From the NCBI GenBank assembly GCA_032622095.1, contig CP136062.1, positions 8,027,710 through 8,091,709 on the forward strand: 64,000 bases of DNA, written 5' to 3'. Shown here piece by piece: positions 22,880 through 33,290 of this stretch. The DNA comes from Siphonodentalium dalli (Eukaryota > Mollusca > Scaphopoda > Gadilida > Siphonodentaliidae). Each line of letters starts with the position of its first letter. Positions within the stretch are counted from its first letter, which is position 1. Below the pieces are notes generated by a model that did not search any database, was not told where the DNA came from, and saw nothing but the letters and a program-made list of their open reading frames with translations. The position numbers and the translations under genes are program-made.

Positions 22880-24984
22880 TTTTTGGTCAAAGATTAACCA
22901 AAGTTCATTCGTGTGGTCTTCCCATTGTTGAGTATTTGGCCACCACACGCTATTTACACACATTACAACAGGTTATCAAACTGAATTTGGCTTTGTTCAC
23001 ATAATGCAAGCATAGGAACTACATCAGTGATATACTATTTACGCGATATTTATTATGGTATAAAGAAAGGTCTGAACGAACCACATATTAACTATAATAG
23101 CCTGATCAGGATAAAACTGACCGATTGGTATTCCTGGCACAGTGCTCACAGTTTTAAGGGAGGGACCTCTAAATTTCTTGACAATTTGAATCTGTTTGTT
23201 TGAATATCTGTACACATGTATGTTTATTTTGAATATTCTCAGTAAATAATTATTTGCTGTCTTGCAAAAATAAATCAGAATTAATTTTGTTTACGTATTG
23301 GTTGAGATATAACAATAAAACAGTTTAGAGTGACTCCCCTTATCCCGGATGCATGCTGGCTGTGAAAGACCGATCGGTTTATTTTAGTCTATCATAGATC
23401 GGTAAGTGGTTCACCCATACATGTTTAATATATCTGATTGATAATGGTTATACGTGCCATCAGTGCCCACATATAACAATACCATTCAATCATTGCGATT
23501 ACTCGCAAACCTTTGTAATAAATCGCCAAGTACGGTAATTGGCAATTAATCAGAAATATGTTTTTGATTTATCGCAAAATTGTTTTAACTATGAATGTTC
23601 TCAGTAAATAATTATATGGTGTCTTGATAAAGAAATCGGAATTAATTTTGTTTTGTTTTTGAAATATTTGTTGACCAATAATAATAGAACAGTTTAGAGT
23701 GACTCCCCTTTTCCCAGATACATACTGGCTGTGAAAGAACGATGGTCTATTTAAAGCTGATCAGGTTATTGTGAAAAATCGCAAAGTATAATCACCAAGT
23801 AGTTAAATGAGAGTTATCGTAAAGATGCTTGAGATTTATCGCAAAGGTTTGGGAGTTATCGTAAATGTTTTTCACAAAGTTGTTTTGTGATTTATCGCAG
23901 TTGTTTTAATTTTGAATATTCTCAGTACATAATCTCCAAAAGAGATCAGAATTAATTTTTATTTTAAGTATTGGTTTGCTCCCTTGCATGTTGGATGTGA
24001 AAGACCGATCAGTCTATTTTAGCCCAACCGGGCTATTATAGATCGATCGTGGTTGATCCAGACCTGTTTAAGATGTCTGATTTATTATGTTTATACGGTT
24101 CAAGCAAATTAATGCCAAACATAACAATATATCTGCAATAAATCACTAACCTTTGTGATAAATCTCAAACATGTTTACGATAAATCGTAAAGTATAATCA
24201 CCAAGTGTTTGAGAGTTATCGTAAAGATGCTTGAGATTGATCGCAAAGGTTTGCGAGTTATCGTAAAGGTCTGCGAGTTATCGCAAAGGTGTTCGTGATT
24301 TTTCACAAAGTCGTTTTGTTATTTAGTCGCAAAGATTAGCTCCCCTCATCACACATGCATTCTGGCTGTGAATGACCGATCTCTCTATTATAGAGCGATT
24401 GGAGTTTACACAGACCTGTTGAAGATGTCTGATTTTTGTTTAAACGGTTAACGCCCTGTATTAATTGCAAATTGATTTGATTAATTACACACCTTTGTTA
24501 TATCGAAAACCTTTGCACCAAATTGCATATATTTATTGTATAGAAGTTTAATATTATTACACACAGATTAAGAAATACGGCCTATTATTTTAGATATTCA
24601 GATACATTTTACTCCACATGTAGGGAACAGGCCGGGGATATCCTTAAATCGTGGTATTAAACCTTGAAATAAGTACAAAAACACGATCAAGGTTCTATAC
24701 TAATAAAAGTAATATAATTTGAATTATTTCATTTTGCGACATGATCTGGAAGAATATTTATCGGGGTTTTGTACATAGTTCATTGTCTAAACGATGTGGC
24801 ATCAATTGGAATCTCACATGCCACATTGTTAAATTTGCCGTCGACAATTTTCGTAATTTCGAGTGCTTGGTACATGGGCACGTTCTCCATATTATACCCA
24901 TATATTTGGTACTCTGGAGTAACAAATATCTAGGTACTATGCATAGTACCTAAATGTTTGGTACTTCAGAGTACCCAGTCATGT
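22880..24984. repeat. Composite dispersed repeat, family Y, second copy
   Basis: Matches 9160-10960 in order: 'ttaaccaaagtt' with 'gttgagtattt', then units with 'gagttatcgtaaagatg', 'tttatcgcaaaggttt', 'ggctgtgaaagaccgatcgg' and 'ccagacctgtttaagatgtc', then the 3' segment with 'acgatcaaggttctatact', 'cacattgttaaattt' and the GGTACTATGCATAGTACC palindrome (24933-24950). Extra sequences with 'ttctcagtaaataatta' at about 23235, 23600 and 23920 are not in the first copy. Confidence 0.75.
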
Positions 24985-25215
24985 ATTCCAGATATTGTGT
25001 ACTATATACTCCACAGAACGTAAATTTAGGTACTCCAATGAACCTAAATATATAGGTACTCCAGAGAACCTAAAGTTAGGTACTCCAGAGAACCTAAATA
25101 TAGGTACTCCAGAGTTCATATATATAGGTACTCTAGGATACCTACGCAGGTACTCTAAAGTACCAAAAATTAGGTACTGTCCCTGGGACAAATATCAGTA
25201 CATACGTTGGTACTC
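24985..25215. repeat. Minisatellite of 'taggtactccagagaaccta'-like units
   Basis: Seven or so units of 20-25 bp built on 'aggtactcya' and 'agaacctaaa' continue directly from the 3' end of family Y. Open frames on both strands across it (with recurring SGVP or GTPE patterns) are artefacts of the repeat. Confidence 0.8.
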
Positions 25216-25369
25216 CAGTATCCTATTGTTTTAAGAGTGTACCTGCATATTATGTACACACTGGGTACAACAAAATAACTGGTTCTCCCAATTTGATAAC
25301 ACAAATATGCGTTTGCTTGAAACAGAGTCTGGTACTCCTTGACTAAGACCCTGGATTGTACCCCTCCTC

Positions 25370-25500
25370 GGTGGCCACTCTGCCCCCTGCTCTCGACGCC
25401 ACTCTGTGACACTCTCCTTGGCGGCAACTCTGGCCCACCACCTTGCTCGACTGACGCTCTGGCCCATATAGACCAGATTGTCCGTCGAGTGGGAGATGGG
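25370..25500. other. GC-rich island with 'ccactctg' repeats
   Basis: Its GC content is clearly higher than that of its surroundings, with irregular 'cactctg' and 'gctctggccca' phrases. Three overlapping minus-strand frames cross it, none recognisable. It may be a GC-rich minisatellite remnant. Confidence 0.5.
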
Positions 25501-25501
25501 C

Positions 25502-25750
25502 CAGAGCATAGGTAGGTAATATCATTAATATGTATTCCATAACACTCAATAAAGTTGGGCTGGATGATATAGGAGGGCGATATCATTACTATGTATTCCA
25601 TATCACCCACTAAAGGTGAGCTGGATGATATAGGAGGGCGATGTCTTTAATATGCATCCCAAATCGCTCTCTAAATGTGTGTGGGCGGATTATGAGTGCG
25701 ATATCAGCAAAGTGTATTCCATATCAGTCATTAAAGGTTGTTCGAAACGG
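25502..25750. repeat. 61-bp tandem repeat, about four copies
   Basis: Units share 'ggatgatataggagggcga', 'tatcatta.tatgtattcc' and 'atatcacycactaaaggt'. The clearest pair starts at 25561 and 25622, a 61-bp period. The first and last units are more diverged. Confidence 0.8.
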
Positions 25751-27419
25751 TAGGTGAGTGCGACCCCGAACACAAACGTTTGCCCAAATTAATAGTGCTA
25801 ATGTCATGCGACACAAATTCGCAATGATTTGAGAGTATAGTTGTTAAGGTAATAACTATATTACAGGTAAAGTGTGTTCAAACATTCGAAATACGCGAAT
25901 AGCAGTGGTTCGGACCAGGGGTCAATACTATGGAACTGTTTCTTTGTAAGAATCTACAATTGTTTGTAAGACATAACAATTTATCATTCCGCCAATACTA
26001 CGAACCTACGATTACAAACACAAATCACAAATAGTACGTGTTCTTTGTATTTACAAATATCTCCAATCACAAATAATGTTCGAGTACTATGAAAGATTAA
26101 TTTGGTCAGTTTTCGCACCCTTAACCCGGATAATATATATATCTATGATACGCATGGACGTGGGGACAAGGGGTCGATTCACCACTCGTGAAAATATTTT
26201 GTCAGCTGGAAATCTCAAGTACAACCGACAGGGACGTCCTGACAAGGGGGTTGGGTTATGTTTCTCGCCCAAACATTTTATCAACACGTTCAACAGCTGG
26301 ACATTTGATACATGGAACAACATGAATTGGAAATTTTACAACAACAATAGGTTGAACTTGTTCTGTTATTCACTTTTTCCAACAATTGATTAGGGGGTAT
26401 GTGTTTGTTTTAGTACAACATTTGCATATTTACCACCTTTGGTCAGAAGTTGGGATTGAAATGGCCTATATTCAGATATTGTCAAACCTTTGACGTGATG
26501 TAGCAGTATGTGTTCCTTGTAACTACTGAAATTACCCAATTTATTGAAATATACAACGCTAAGGAACTTGCTAGAATGTCTATATAGGGTGTCAAACATA
26601 AATTGTCGTTTTTCACATCCTTAAACTGGAGCATATAACCATCTGATTCGTAGGGATGTAGTGCTCCCTTATGAAAATGTGTTATCAATGGAAATATCAT
26701 AAACAGGGACATGGCGATATTGGTTTTGGGAACACGAAGACTGGTTAGTAGTCTGGTGAGTAGTCGCCAAATCGTATGAGTCCCAACGTCTCTGACAAAA
26801 GTTAGTGATTGAAACAAATAGTGAGTAATACTTGCAGTGACGTGACAAGGTGCTCTCTTCGATGCGTCAACGTCGATATCCAACTGTATCCCCCACCCCT
26901 CAATTAGAAACTTCTATTTCTGTGAAATGTAATTGTTTACCCCGGTTGGCTTCTGATTGTCAAGCTGTAACAGTAAGTTGTCCACCCACACTGGGTTGGA
27001 CATACTGACTGAATATGACTAACTTAGTGTTAGTCACAAACATTATGAGTAACTTTGGTCAAGCATTGGAATTATTTGCACATAATTCAGCAATTTTAAT
27101 TTTCGCCTTCCAATTGACTAAGAAAAGTTATGACTAAATCCTGGCAATTTTGACTAATTAGTCGTCTTGAATCCCCATACTTAGTCGTTGTGACTAACAC
27201 CACCCTAGTAATTTTATTACTGTTATGCCTCAGTCATGTTGGCTGAACTAATATAAGTCAGTCATCCTGAGGAAAAACGTTTGACTAACATATGTTAGTC
27301 ATATTGACTAACTTCTGTTATAAGCGTAGAAAAATTTAAATACTTTCCTCTTGATATACGATTCCACCGCTATGTGGAATATATAGGCATTTTTTTATTC
27401 AAAGGGTGCATATGGAAAT
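25751..27419. other. No supported gene
   Basis: The open frames of 105 (26076-26393, plus) and 133 codons (26482-26883, minus) match nothing I recognise. Sequence around 26990-27320 repeats 'ttgactaac' and 'tgttagtca' in both orientations, giving small stems only. Confidence 0.45.
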
Positions 27420-27955
27420 TATAGGATGGACACCCCATCGCCAAACTGAGACCATATAGCGACGTCCCTATCTAGATATATTATAAGATATCGGAGCAGT
27501 TTGAAATTATAAAATGACCACCACTCCTATTGGTTTGGTTTGGTTTATTAGGGTTTATCGTCGTTCTATCCGCTAGGCGTTGTCGTTGTCAAATTTACGG
27601 GTGGAGGAAAGACCACGCAGAGACTTGATTTCACCGAGAAATCGTCGCACTGCGTGTAGAAGCCACCGAACCCGGAAATCAACTGCCAAACTTGCCCAGA
27701 TACACGATTCCGGTCACTCTCCATATGACGGGGTTCGAACCAGCTTCGTCAGCGCTGGACGGCCCGTGACGGTGTAATGCACCTAACACTCTTCCGACTG
27801 GACCACCGGGGGGGGGGGGGTCCCCACCACTCTTATAACCGAGACCATTAGCACGTCCCTGCTTCGATGCCCCCCCCCGATAAAATGGAGCCATGTTACT
27901 GTCTCGATGTGTTATGATAAGAGTAGCGGATCAGTTTGAAATCATAGTATGGTCA
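27420..27955. repeat. Approximately 110-bp duplicated unit split by a SINE
   Basis: Before the SINE: 'actgagaccatatagcgacg', 'tccctat', 'agatatcggagcagtttgaa' and 'atgaccac'. After it: 'accgagaccattagcacg', 'tccctgc', 'agtagcggatcagtttgaaa' and 'atggtcac'. The two are diverged copies of one unit in direct orientation, flanking 27531-27823. Confidence 0.65.
27531..27809 (-). mobile_element. tRNA-derived SINE
   Basis: On the minus strand the head (from about 27809 downward) contains TGGTCCAGTCGG, which fits a Pol III A box. GGTTCGAACCCC follows at about 27729-27740, an exact B box at tRNA-like spacing. A non-tRNA body follows, and the element ends with 'ataaaccaaaccaaaccaaa', a short-repeat tail of the kind shared with partner LINEs. 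Flanking CCACCACTCCTAT (27518-27530) and CCACCACTCTTAT (27824-27836) form a 13-bp target duplication with one mismatch. A G-run of 13 precedes the head. The SINE family is not assigned. The plus-strand frame across it is spurious. Confidence 0.8.
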
Positions 27956-28750
27956 CAATATATATAATGCTATACCATCAAGATAATATTTTATTTTCAC
28001 AAACTGAATGGTTGTAAATTTGTAATTTGTAAAAACAATGATACAAAATTGGTTGTAGTACTCGTTATTACACTGACTTGTACTTACATACACTGCAAAC
28101 GAACAGTTTATTTGTTAATTTTGCGCAGACAAGTGGTCATCAACTTAGCAATCCGTGAACCGATTGGACAGCTCTGATAAGCGATCACCTCTCAACTTAT
28201 GATTTGTTATTTCGTATGTAACTTTGGCGTGCCGTGGTTCAATATATTGTGAATCACTCATAGGCAAAGGTTTGCCCGTAAGCAATCTACAATAATCAAT
28301 AGTAGATCACTAACCACAAAATAATAGCACGCCTTGTAACTTCCCCAAATCAATTGTTGTCAGTTATTTTAGTCCGTCTAATTTGAACTGGAATTCAGAT
28401 AACACTCATGACGGGTGCATGGGAGCAGAGTTGTGAGTTAGTTTTTTCGAAGTTTTACAGCTGCGATTTAGGGGTTTCACCTCTCGCCCAGTCTAAGGTA
28501 TTACAATAATACGGCTAAATTTTCCCTGTACTATGAATCCACTGTGATAGTTAACACAAATTTGTAATTACAAATTATTAAATACAATTTGTATTTACAG
28601 GTATAAAATTGTTCATAGTATTGACCACAGGTGTCAAACTGGAATAATTACGAACGAACCAGAATGAACAAGACGATATCGCGCTGAAAGAAAATGTTTT
28701 ATTATATTATGAAATAATATTATATATGTTTTAATATTTGATCTATATTA
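27956..28750. other. No supported feature apart from the inverted end near 28611-28630
   Basis: AT-rich unique-looking sequence, with no recognisable gene. Confidence 0.45.
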
Positions 28751-28756
28751 ATTTTT

Positions 28757-28794
28757 CACCCACTGACCAACGCGCGAAGCGCGTTCAGTGGGTG
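28757..28794. repeat. Left-end hairpin of family X, copy B
   Basis: Same fold as 2821-2858. Here AACGCGC (28769-28775) pairs with GCGCGTT (28779-28785), so a G-C pair of copy A is replaced by A-T through changes on both sides of the stem. Confidence 0.85.
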
Positions 28795-29454
28795 TACTAT
28801 AATCGTAGGACTTATGCGTTTCTGCTGAATTGAACTAGTGCCTATGCGTTTCTGCTGGGCTGCACTGACGTTTGATCGCAAAATAAAATTATAACCATTA
28901 TCAAAGCACACGTTTGGATAACACCGCCATAAACAGTGACATATTATGATGTTGAGCTCGTATCGTCAATAAAATTAGAGTTATGACTTATAAAACTAAG
29001 AATTACTGCTAAAGTATTTCTACCAATTAGGTCACTAGATTCGTGTTGAGCTGGAACTTGAGAAATTTTAATTTCAACCAATTGAAATGCCGTTGAAAAC
29101 TGAAGGGTTAAGCGATTATCGCAATAGGATATTGGAACACGTGTGCGTAACGTAACTATCACAAGTATAACGTACTCTGATAAGTTATCGCCAAATTCGT
29201 TCTTCAAAGTTTAAACATGTCATCTTCGGCTTCTTCTTTTTTAATTTTTATGAAAATGAATAATAAATGGTGTGATAAATATGTATAATATGTATATAAC
29301 GACAAATAGAGTAAAATTAGACATTTCCCCTTGAAACTTAGGATTGGAAAGCCAGGTACAAAAATTGGTGAAATATGAGTACGAACGTCAAAGTGTTCCC
29401 TGTGTATCGTGATAATTGCCAACCATACGAAGCGAAGCCTCCATTGGCGATTAT

Positions 29455-29990
29455 TTTACGCTGGATTTTTATCATCGAAACAAATCAATTTCTTCCATAT
29501 AAAAGATAATTACGTGCTTAACCCTGCCGTTTTCGGAATATATAGGTATTCCACGCAGAAACACCGAGTCTCAGCTTAAATATTTGAAAAATAACAGTTT
29601 TATCGACATAAATAGATTTGAATGGGACAATTCCATGTTAAAATTTATCATCGAAAAAAAATCAATGTGTTCCATCTAAAACATAATTACGCGATGGACA
29701 TATATGTATCCCACGCACATGCACCACGTCGGTCTCAGCCTAAAGGTTTGAAAAAAGACAGTTTTATCGACATAAATCGATGTTAATGGTAAATTCCATG
29801 TTAAATTTTATCATTGAAAAAAATTCATTTCTTCCATCTAAAACATAATTACGTGCTGTACTCTGTCATTTTAGGAATATGTAGGTATCCCACCCACACA
29901 CTCCAAGTCTCAGCTTAAAATTTTGAAAAATGACAGTTTTATCGATATAAATCGATTTTAATGGCAAATGCGGTGTTAAATAAATTTTAG
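29455..29990. repeat. Three uninterrupted 176-bp units of family X
   Basis: The anchor 'atcatcg/atcattg' starts at 29471, 29647 and 29810, giving one 176-bp unit and one of 163 bp. The third unit reads straight through 'cataattacgtgctg', the site interrupted in copy A. Confidence 0.85.
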
Positions 29991-29999
29991 GGCCCTGCG

Positions 30000-30480
30000 A
30001 ATGTTTTCTATGCTGTTCTATATTGGTCACTAGAGTCCATATTTGACCGGTTACACCTGATCATTATCCGACAGTACAGTCGCGTTACTTTATAGGTCAA
30101 CATTGGTCACCCGACAAATTTATTTCGGTCTATCGTATAAACCCCTATTTTCTCCCGCGTAGCCTGAATAAATGTCAACATTGGTCTTTATCGCTCCACT
30201 AATTTGTATCGTTTCATCGGTATGAATTCCATATCCAATTATCAACATATAACCAACCCAACCTCTAATCCCGGTCCAATTTATTTATTTCTTTCATCGG
30301 TAGTCACGTTACGTAATATTTTATCATGTGATACTTGCACTTATATGTCTATGGTATTACTATAGTATACCGTATACGTATATCAATTGCTATTCCTTTC
30401 TATATAATCCTGGTGCCATCTATAGAGATAGATAATTTCAGACATTTTATCTTTTGTAACTTTTGCTTCAACGCGTTGAG
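30000..30480. repeat. About 300-bp tandem units of family X (copy B)
   Basis: About 1.6 units with 'gacagtacagtcgc', 'tcaacattggtc', 'tttatttcggtctatcgtat' and 'aaccaacccaacctctaatc'. The single 'tatcgtataaacccctat' here is the empty-site equivalent of the LINE insertion point in copy A. Confidence 0.7.
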
Positions 30481-30672
30481 TTCCGCTGCAGACAATATAA
30501 AACTGGCGACATTTTGAAATGTAAGCAGGCTTCAAACTCATCTTATCCAAGAAAAACTCTGGTTACATAAGAAATTTGTGTATAAGGTGTATGCGCATTT
30601 GTCGCGTTAAAAACAAAAGGTCAAGATCCAAATCACCAACACACTCATGTGAGGTTTAACTCCATCCTCATA

Positions 30673-30807
30673 CAGTAATGTCCAAAGTAATTGACCATGC
30701 ACTTAACCACAGCATAATTATTGGTAATTTGTCAGAAAATTTTAAATGCTGAAAAAATACCCATAAATCTGCTGTGGTTAAGTGGTTAATTACTTTGGGC
30801 ATTACTG
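30673..30807. mobile_element. TA-flanked stem-loop MITE, copy 1
   Basis: The element starts CAGTAATGTCCAAAGTAATT and ends with the complement, with TA on each side (30671-30672 and 30808-30809). Its arms of about 50 bp fold into a near-complete stem around 'tttaaatgctg'. The matching 44-bp unit in copy A has the uninterrupted TA ('ccacataacc'), so the insertion is evident. TA duplication and CAGT-type ends fit the Tc1/mariner superfamily. It has no coding capacity. Confidence 0.85.
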
Positions 30808-30853
30808 TAACCAATATAAGGATTTGAGGTGTAATGATAACTCAATCCTCATA

Positions 30854-30982
30854 CAGTAATGTACAAAGTAATTGACCACTTAACCACAGCATAATAATGG
30901 GTAATTTGTCAGGATTTTAAATGCTGAAAAAATACCCATAATTCTGCTGTGGTTAAGTGGTCAATTATTTTGGGCATTACTG
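30854..30982. mobile_element. TA-flanked stem-loop MITE, copy 2
   Basis: 129 bp, inserted at the same TA of the next host repeat unit as copy 1, 181 bp downstream. The loop reads 'gtcaggattttaaatgctg', the same orientation as copy 1. Confidence 0.85.
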
Positions 30983-31028
30983 TAACCAATATAAGGATTT
31001 GAGGTGTAATGATAACTCAATCATCGTA

Positions 31029-31157
31029 CAGTAATGTCCAAAGTAATTGACCACTTAACCACAGCATAATTATTGGTATTTTTTCAGCATTTAAAATCCT
31101 GAAAAATTACCAATAATTCTGATGTGGTTAAGTGGTCAATTACTTTGGGCATTACTG
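31029..31157. mobile_element. TA-flanked stem-loop MITE, copy 3, loop inverted
   Basis: 129 bp at the same TA of the following host unit. The outer arms keep the orientation of copies 1 and 2 (AATGTCC on the left, GGGCATT on the right). The centre reads 'ttcagcatttaaaatcctga', the reverse complement of the loop in copy 2. Confidence 0.85.
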
Positions 31158-31539
31158 TAACCAATATAAGGATGTGAGGTTTAATGAGAACTCCATCCAC
31201 ATAACTAATAAATATGTGTGAAAATTAAACCAAAAAAAATAAATTCCATGATGGCGTCCAATATGGACTGCCTAATTCTGCTCCAAAACATGTATATTGA
31301 ATATATGGTTGTTTATTGGGGAAAACCGATTATTTCAATAATATTTTCATTAACTGGGATCCAAAACCCGACTTGCGGGAGCGCGCTTCATGCGCGACTG
31401 TATCTTAAGCATATGTGCATATTTAATGAGCCAACAATTGGAATCCCAATAGAGAAGATTGGCACGTCGCCCTTGCGCATAGACATCATTGATGATCTCT
31501 ATGGGAATCAAAATTGACATTTAATAGACAATTTCGATT

Positions 31540-31975
31540 AACCGCAATAACTTAAGGAATCTCTAATTGCGCTTAAGCCCAATGAGAATGCAATAAAACA
31601 TTCCTTATTATGCTTAACCGCAATTACTTCCCATTCCACTTAAACACAATTAATATATCTCTCATTAGATCACCCTTCTGCAAATAGTAGAATAATCCTA
31701 TATTTGTTCGACCCATTGTGCCATGGAGAATGGAGATGGACTACACCATATGTATTATAAGGAGTTTTGTTTATGTACTATATATAATATATTATTCTTT
31801 AATAAGAGATTCATTATTAGGCTTTATCAGCGAAATTTGAATATTCTTCATTGCGCTTACGCGCAATTAAATATTCCCTTATTGCGCTTAAGCACAATAG
31901 AGATTCCCTTATTGAGCTTATAAGCGCAATAAGGAATATCCCTTATTGTGCTTAAGCACAATTAGCTCTTCTTGC
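31540..31975. repeat. Cluster of inverted TTGCGCTTAA motifs (family X, copy B)
   Basis: Counterpart of 8215-8660 with many TTGCGCTTAA/TTAAGCGCAA variants and 'aaggaatatcccttatt' stems. Both copies keep stem-forming ability despite substitutions. Confidence 0.7.
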
Positions 31976-32032
31976 TCTTAATTTAAAAAAAAACAGTTAT
32001 AATTGTATTGTAACTATTGGTTTGTCCTTTAA

Positions 32033-32502
32033 AGGGACGCAATCCGAAAAGAGGGTCCCCATCTCAACAGATTCCAACAACAACAATCCGATCAGAGGGT
32101 CCTATATTACTATTTCTTTGGCTTTGGGGGTAAAAAATATTTGATTCGAGTCGAGGAAACCATCAAACAAAGCTCAGAGTTATTAGATATTGATTTTTGA
32201 AATTTGTTAATTGTTCGAGATGAGTACTAATAACTGCCGTCAATTTGGTAACCTGCTCGAGATTTTACGCCAAAACTCTATTCAAACAGACACGGATGGA
32301 TAACTCTATAATCAGGGTACGCAATTTTGAATGTCTTCTGGGCCAGAAAGAATTCCCGATAATGAAAAATAATAGATTTCTAAAATCGATACCTAACAAA
32401 TCTGAGCTTTGATGGGTGACTTCCTCGACTCGAATCAAATATTTTTGACCCCCGAAGCCATTGAAATAGTAATTGAGATGAGTTTTATCGGATTGAGTAC
32501 CT
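32033..32502. mobile_element. 470-bp foldback element with TTAA target duplication
   Basis: Copy A has a single 'gtcctttaatatttcc' (TTAA at 8707-8710). Copy B has TTAA at 32029-32032 and 32503-32506 around a 470-bp insert. Ends are AGGGACGCAATCCGA and, on the other strand, AGGTACTCAATCCGA. The inverted similarity extends about 150-180 bp inward through 'atatttgattcgagtcgagg' on each arm, leaving a unique centre of about 150 bp. TTAA duplication is used by piggyBac-like and Kolobok transposons, and which applies is unresolved. No transposase is encoded. Confidence 0.85.
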
Positions 32503-32778
32503 TTAATATTTCCATACATCATGCCCACATATATTATAAAAGAATAGTACTATTATTATGCTCGTAGTAGTTAATACCACCTTACCGTCAATATTCTAGC
32601 ATGGTTAATTTCAAAATCACAACGTTAATTGTTTGTGTACTGTATAAAAATTATGTACATCAGTCACCAATTGAGAAACTCAAGCACAGTCTGGTTGAAT
32701 ATCTACCATATATGGTGGATTATTCTCACATCCAAGCTGTTGGTGTCATTCGTGTTATTTTGCATGCGAAGTGGTAGA

Positions 32779-32791
32779 CCCCCCCCCCCCC
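32779..32791. repeat. Poly-C tract in family X, copy B
   Basis: C-run of about 13, the counterpart of the run at 8993-9005. Confidence 0.7.
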
Positions 32792-32969
32792 AATTGCTTA
32801 TCAATACCACTCAGGACAGTGGGTGTTTTTCCTCAATTAATTGAATTTCTTGTTATATCTGTTTTGTTAATTGAAATCGTTTCGTTTGTGTCGGTTAAAT
32901 TTGTTTATAGTCAGCTAACCTATCGAGTGTAGTGGAAATTGCACGTATAGGCATTGTCATGTTACAGAA

Positions 32970-33290
32970 TGATTATGGGGACTGGTTCAATAACCGAGAT
33001 CAATGAGTCGCTGCCATATTGGATTCATCCATCCACCCACCCGCGGCGTTATTGCTAAAGGTCAAAGTTATGGAGGTGCATTCCATATGATGAACTTTTG
33101 AATATTCATGATTCCATACAACTACGGAGCTTTTGAATATACATATATGTCATATATGAAATCATGAATACTCACATCTCCATAATATGGAATAAATACA
33201 CCTCCAGAACTTTGACCTGTAGCACTTAAACAGCGGAACGAAGACTGGATGAATATGACGCGACTCAGTGATATAGCTTATTGGGACGAT
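32970..33290. repeat. Foldback (inverted-repeat) element of about 320 bp
   Basis: The left arm has 'caatgagtcgctgccatatt', 'aaggtcaaagttatggaggt' and 'attcatgattccata'. The right arm has their complements, for example 'acctccagaactttgacctg' and 'atgacgcgactcagtg'. The arms are each about 140-150 bp and imperfect, with almost no loop. No coding content. Confidence 0.75.

Larger units (their letters stand above)
25916..28630. mobile_element. Possible decayed DNA transposon with inverted ends
   Basis: CAGGGGTCAATACTATGGAAC (25916-25936) has a near-complement at 28611-28630, whose reverse complement reads CTGTGGTCAATACTATGAAC. Weaker similarity continues inward on both sides (tttgtaa...tacaattgtttgtaa). 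No target duplication is obvious and no transposase frame was seen. The interval also contains the SINE below. The pairing could be coincidental ends of two separate short elements. Confidence 0.3.
28751..32854. repeat. Composite dispersed repeat, family X, copy B
   Basis: Colinear with 2814-9068. It lacks copy A's 1.95-kb insertion and LINE fragment, but carries three stem-loop MITEs (30673-31157) and a TTAA-flanked foldback element (32033-32502). Shared ends are the CACCCACTG hairpin on the left and 'ttgaatttcttgtt' on the right. The stretch at about 29110-29455 is unrelated to the corresponding part of copy A. Confidence 0.75.

Noticed and set aside
24979-25234. Opposing frames with SGVP and GTPE repeats
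   Set aside because: Both follow the 'aggtactccagagaaccta' minisatellite. A real protein would not be expected on both strands.
27580-27777. Arginine-rich 65-codon plus-strand frame
   Set aside because: It lies wholly inside the minus-strand tRNA-derived SINE.
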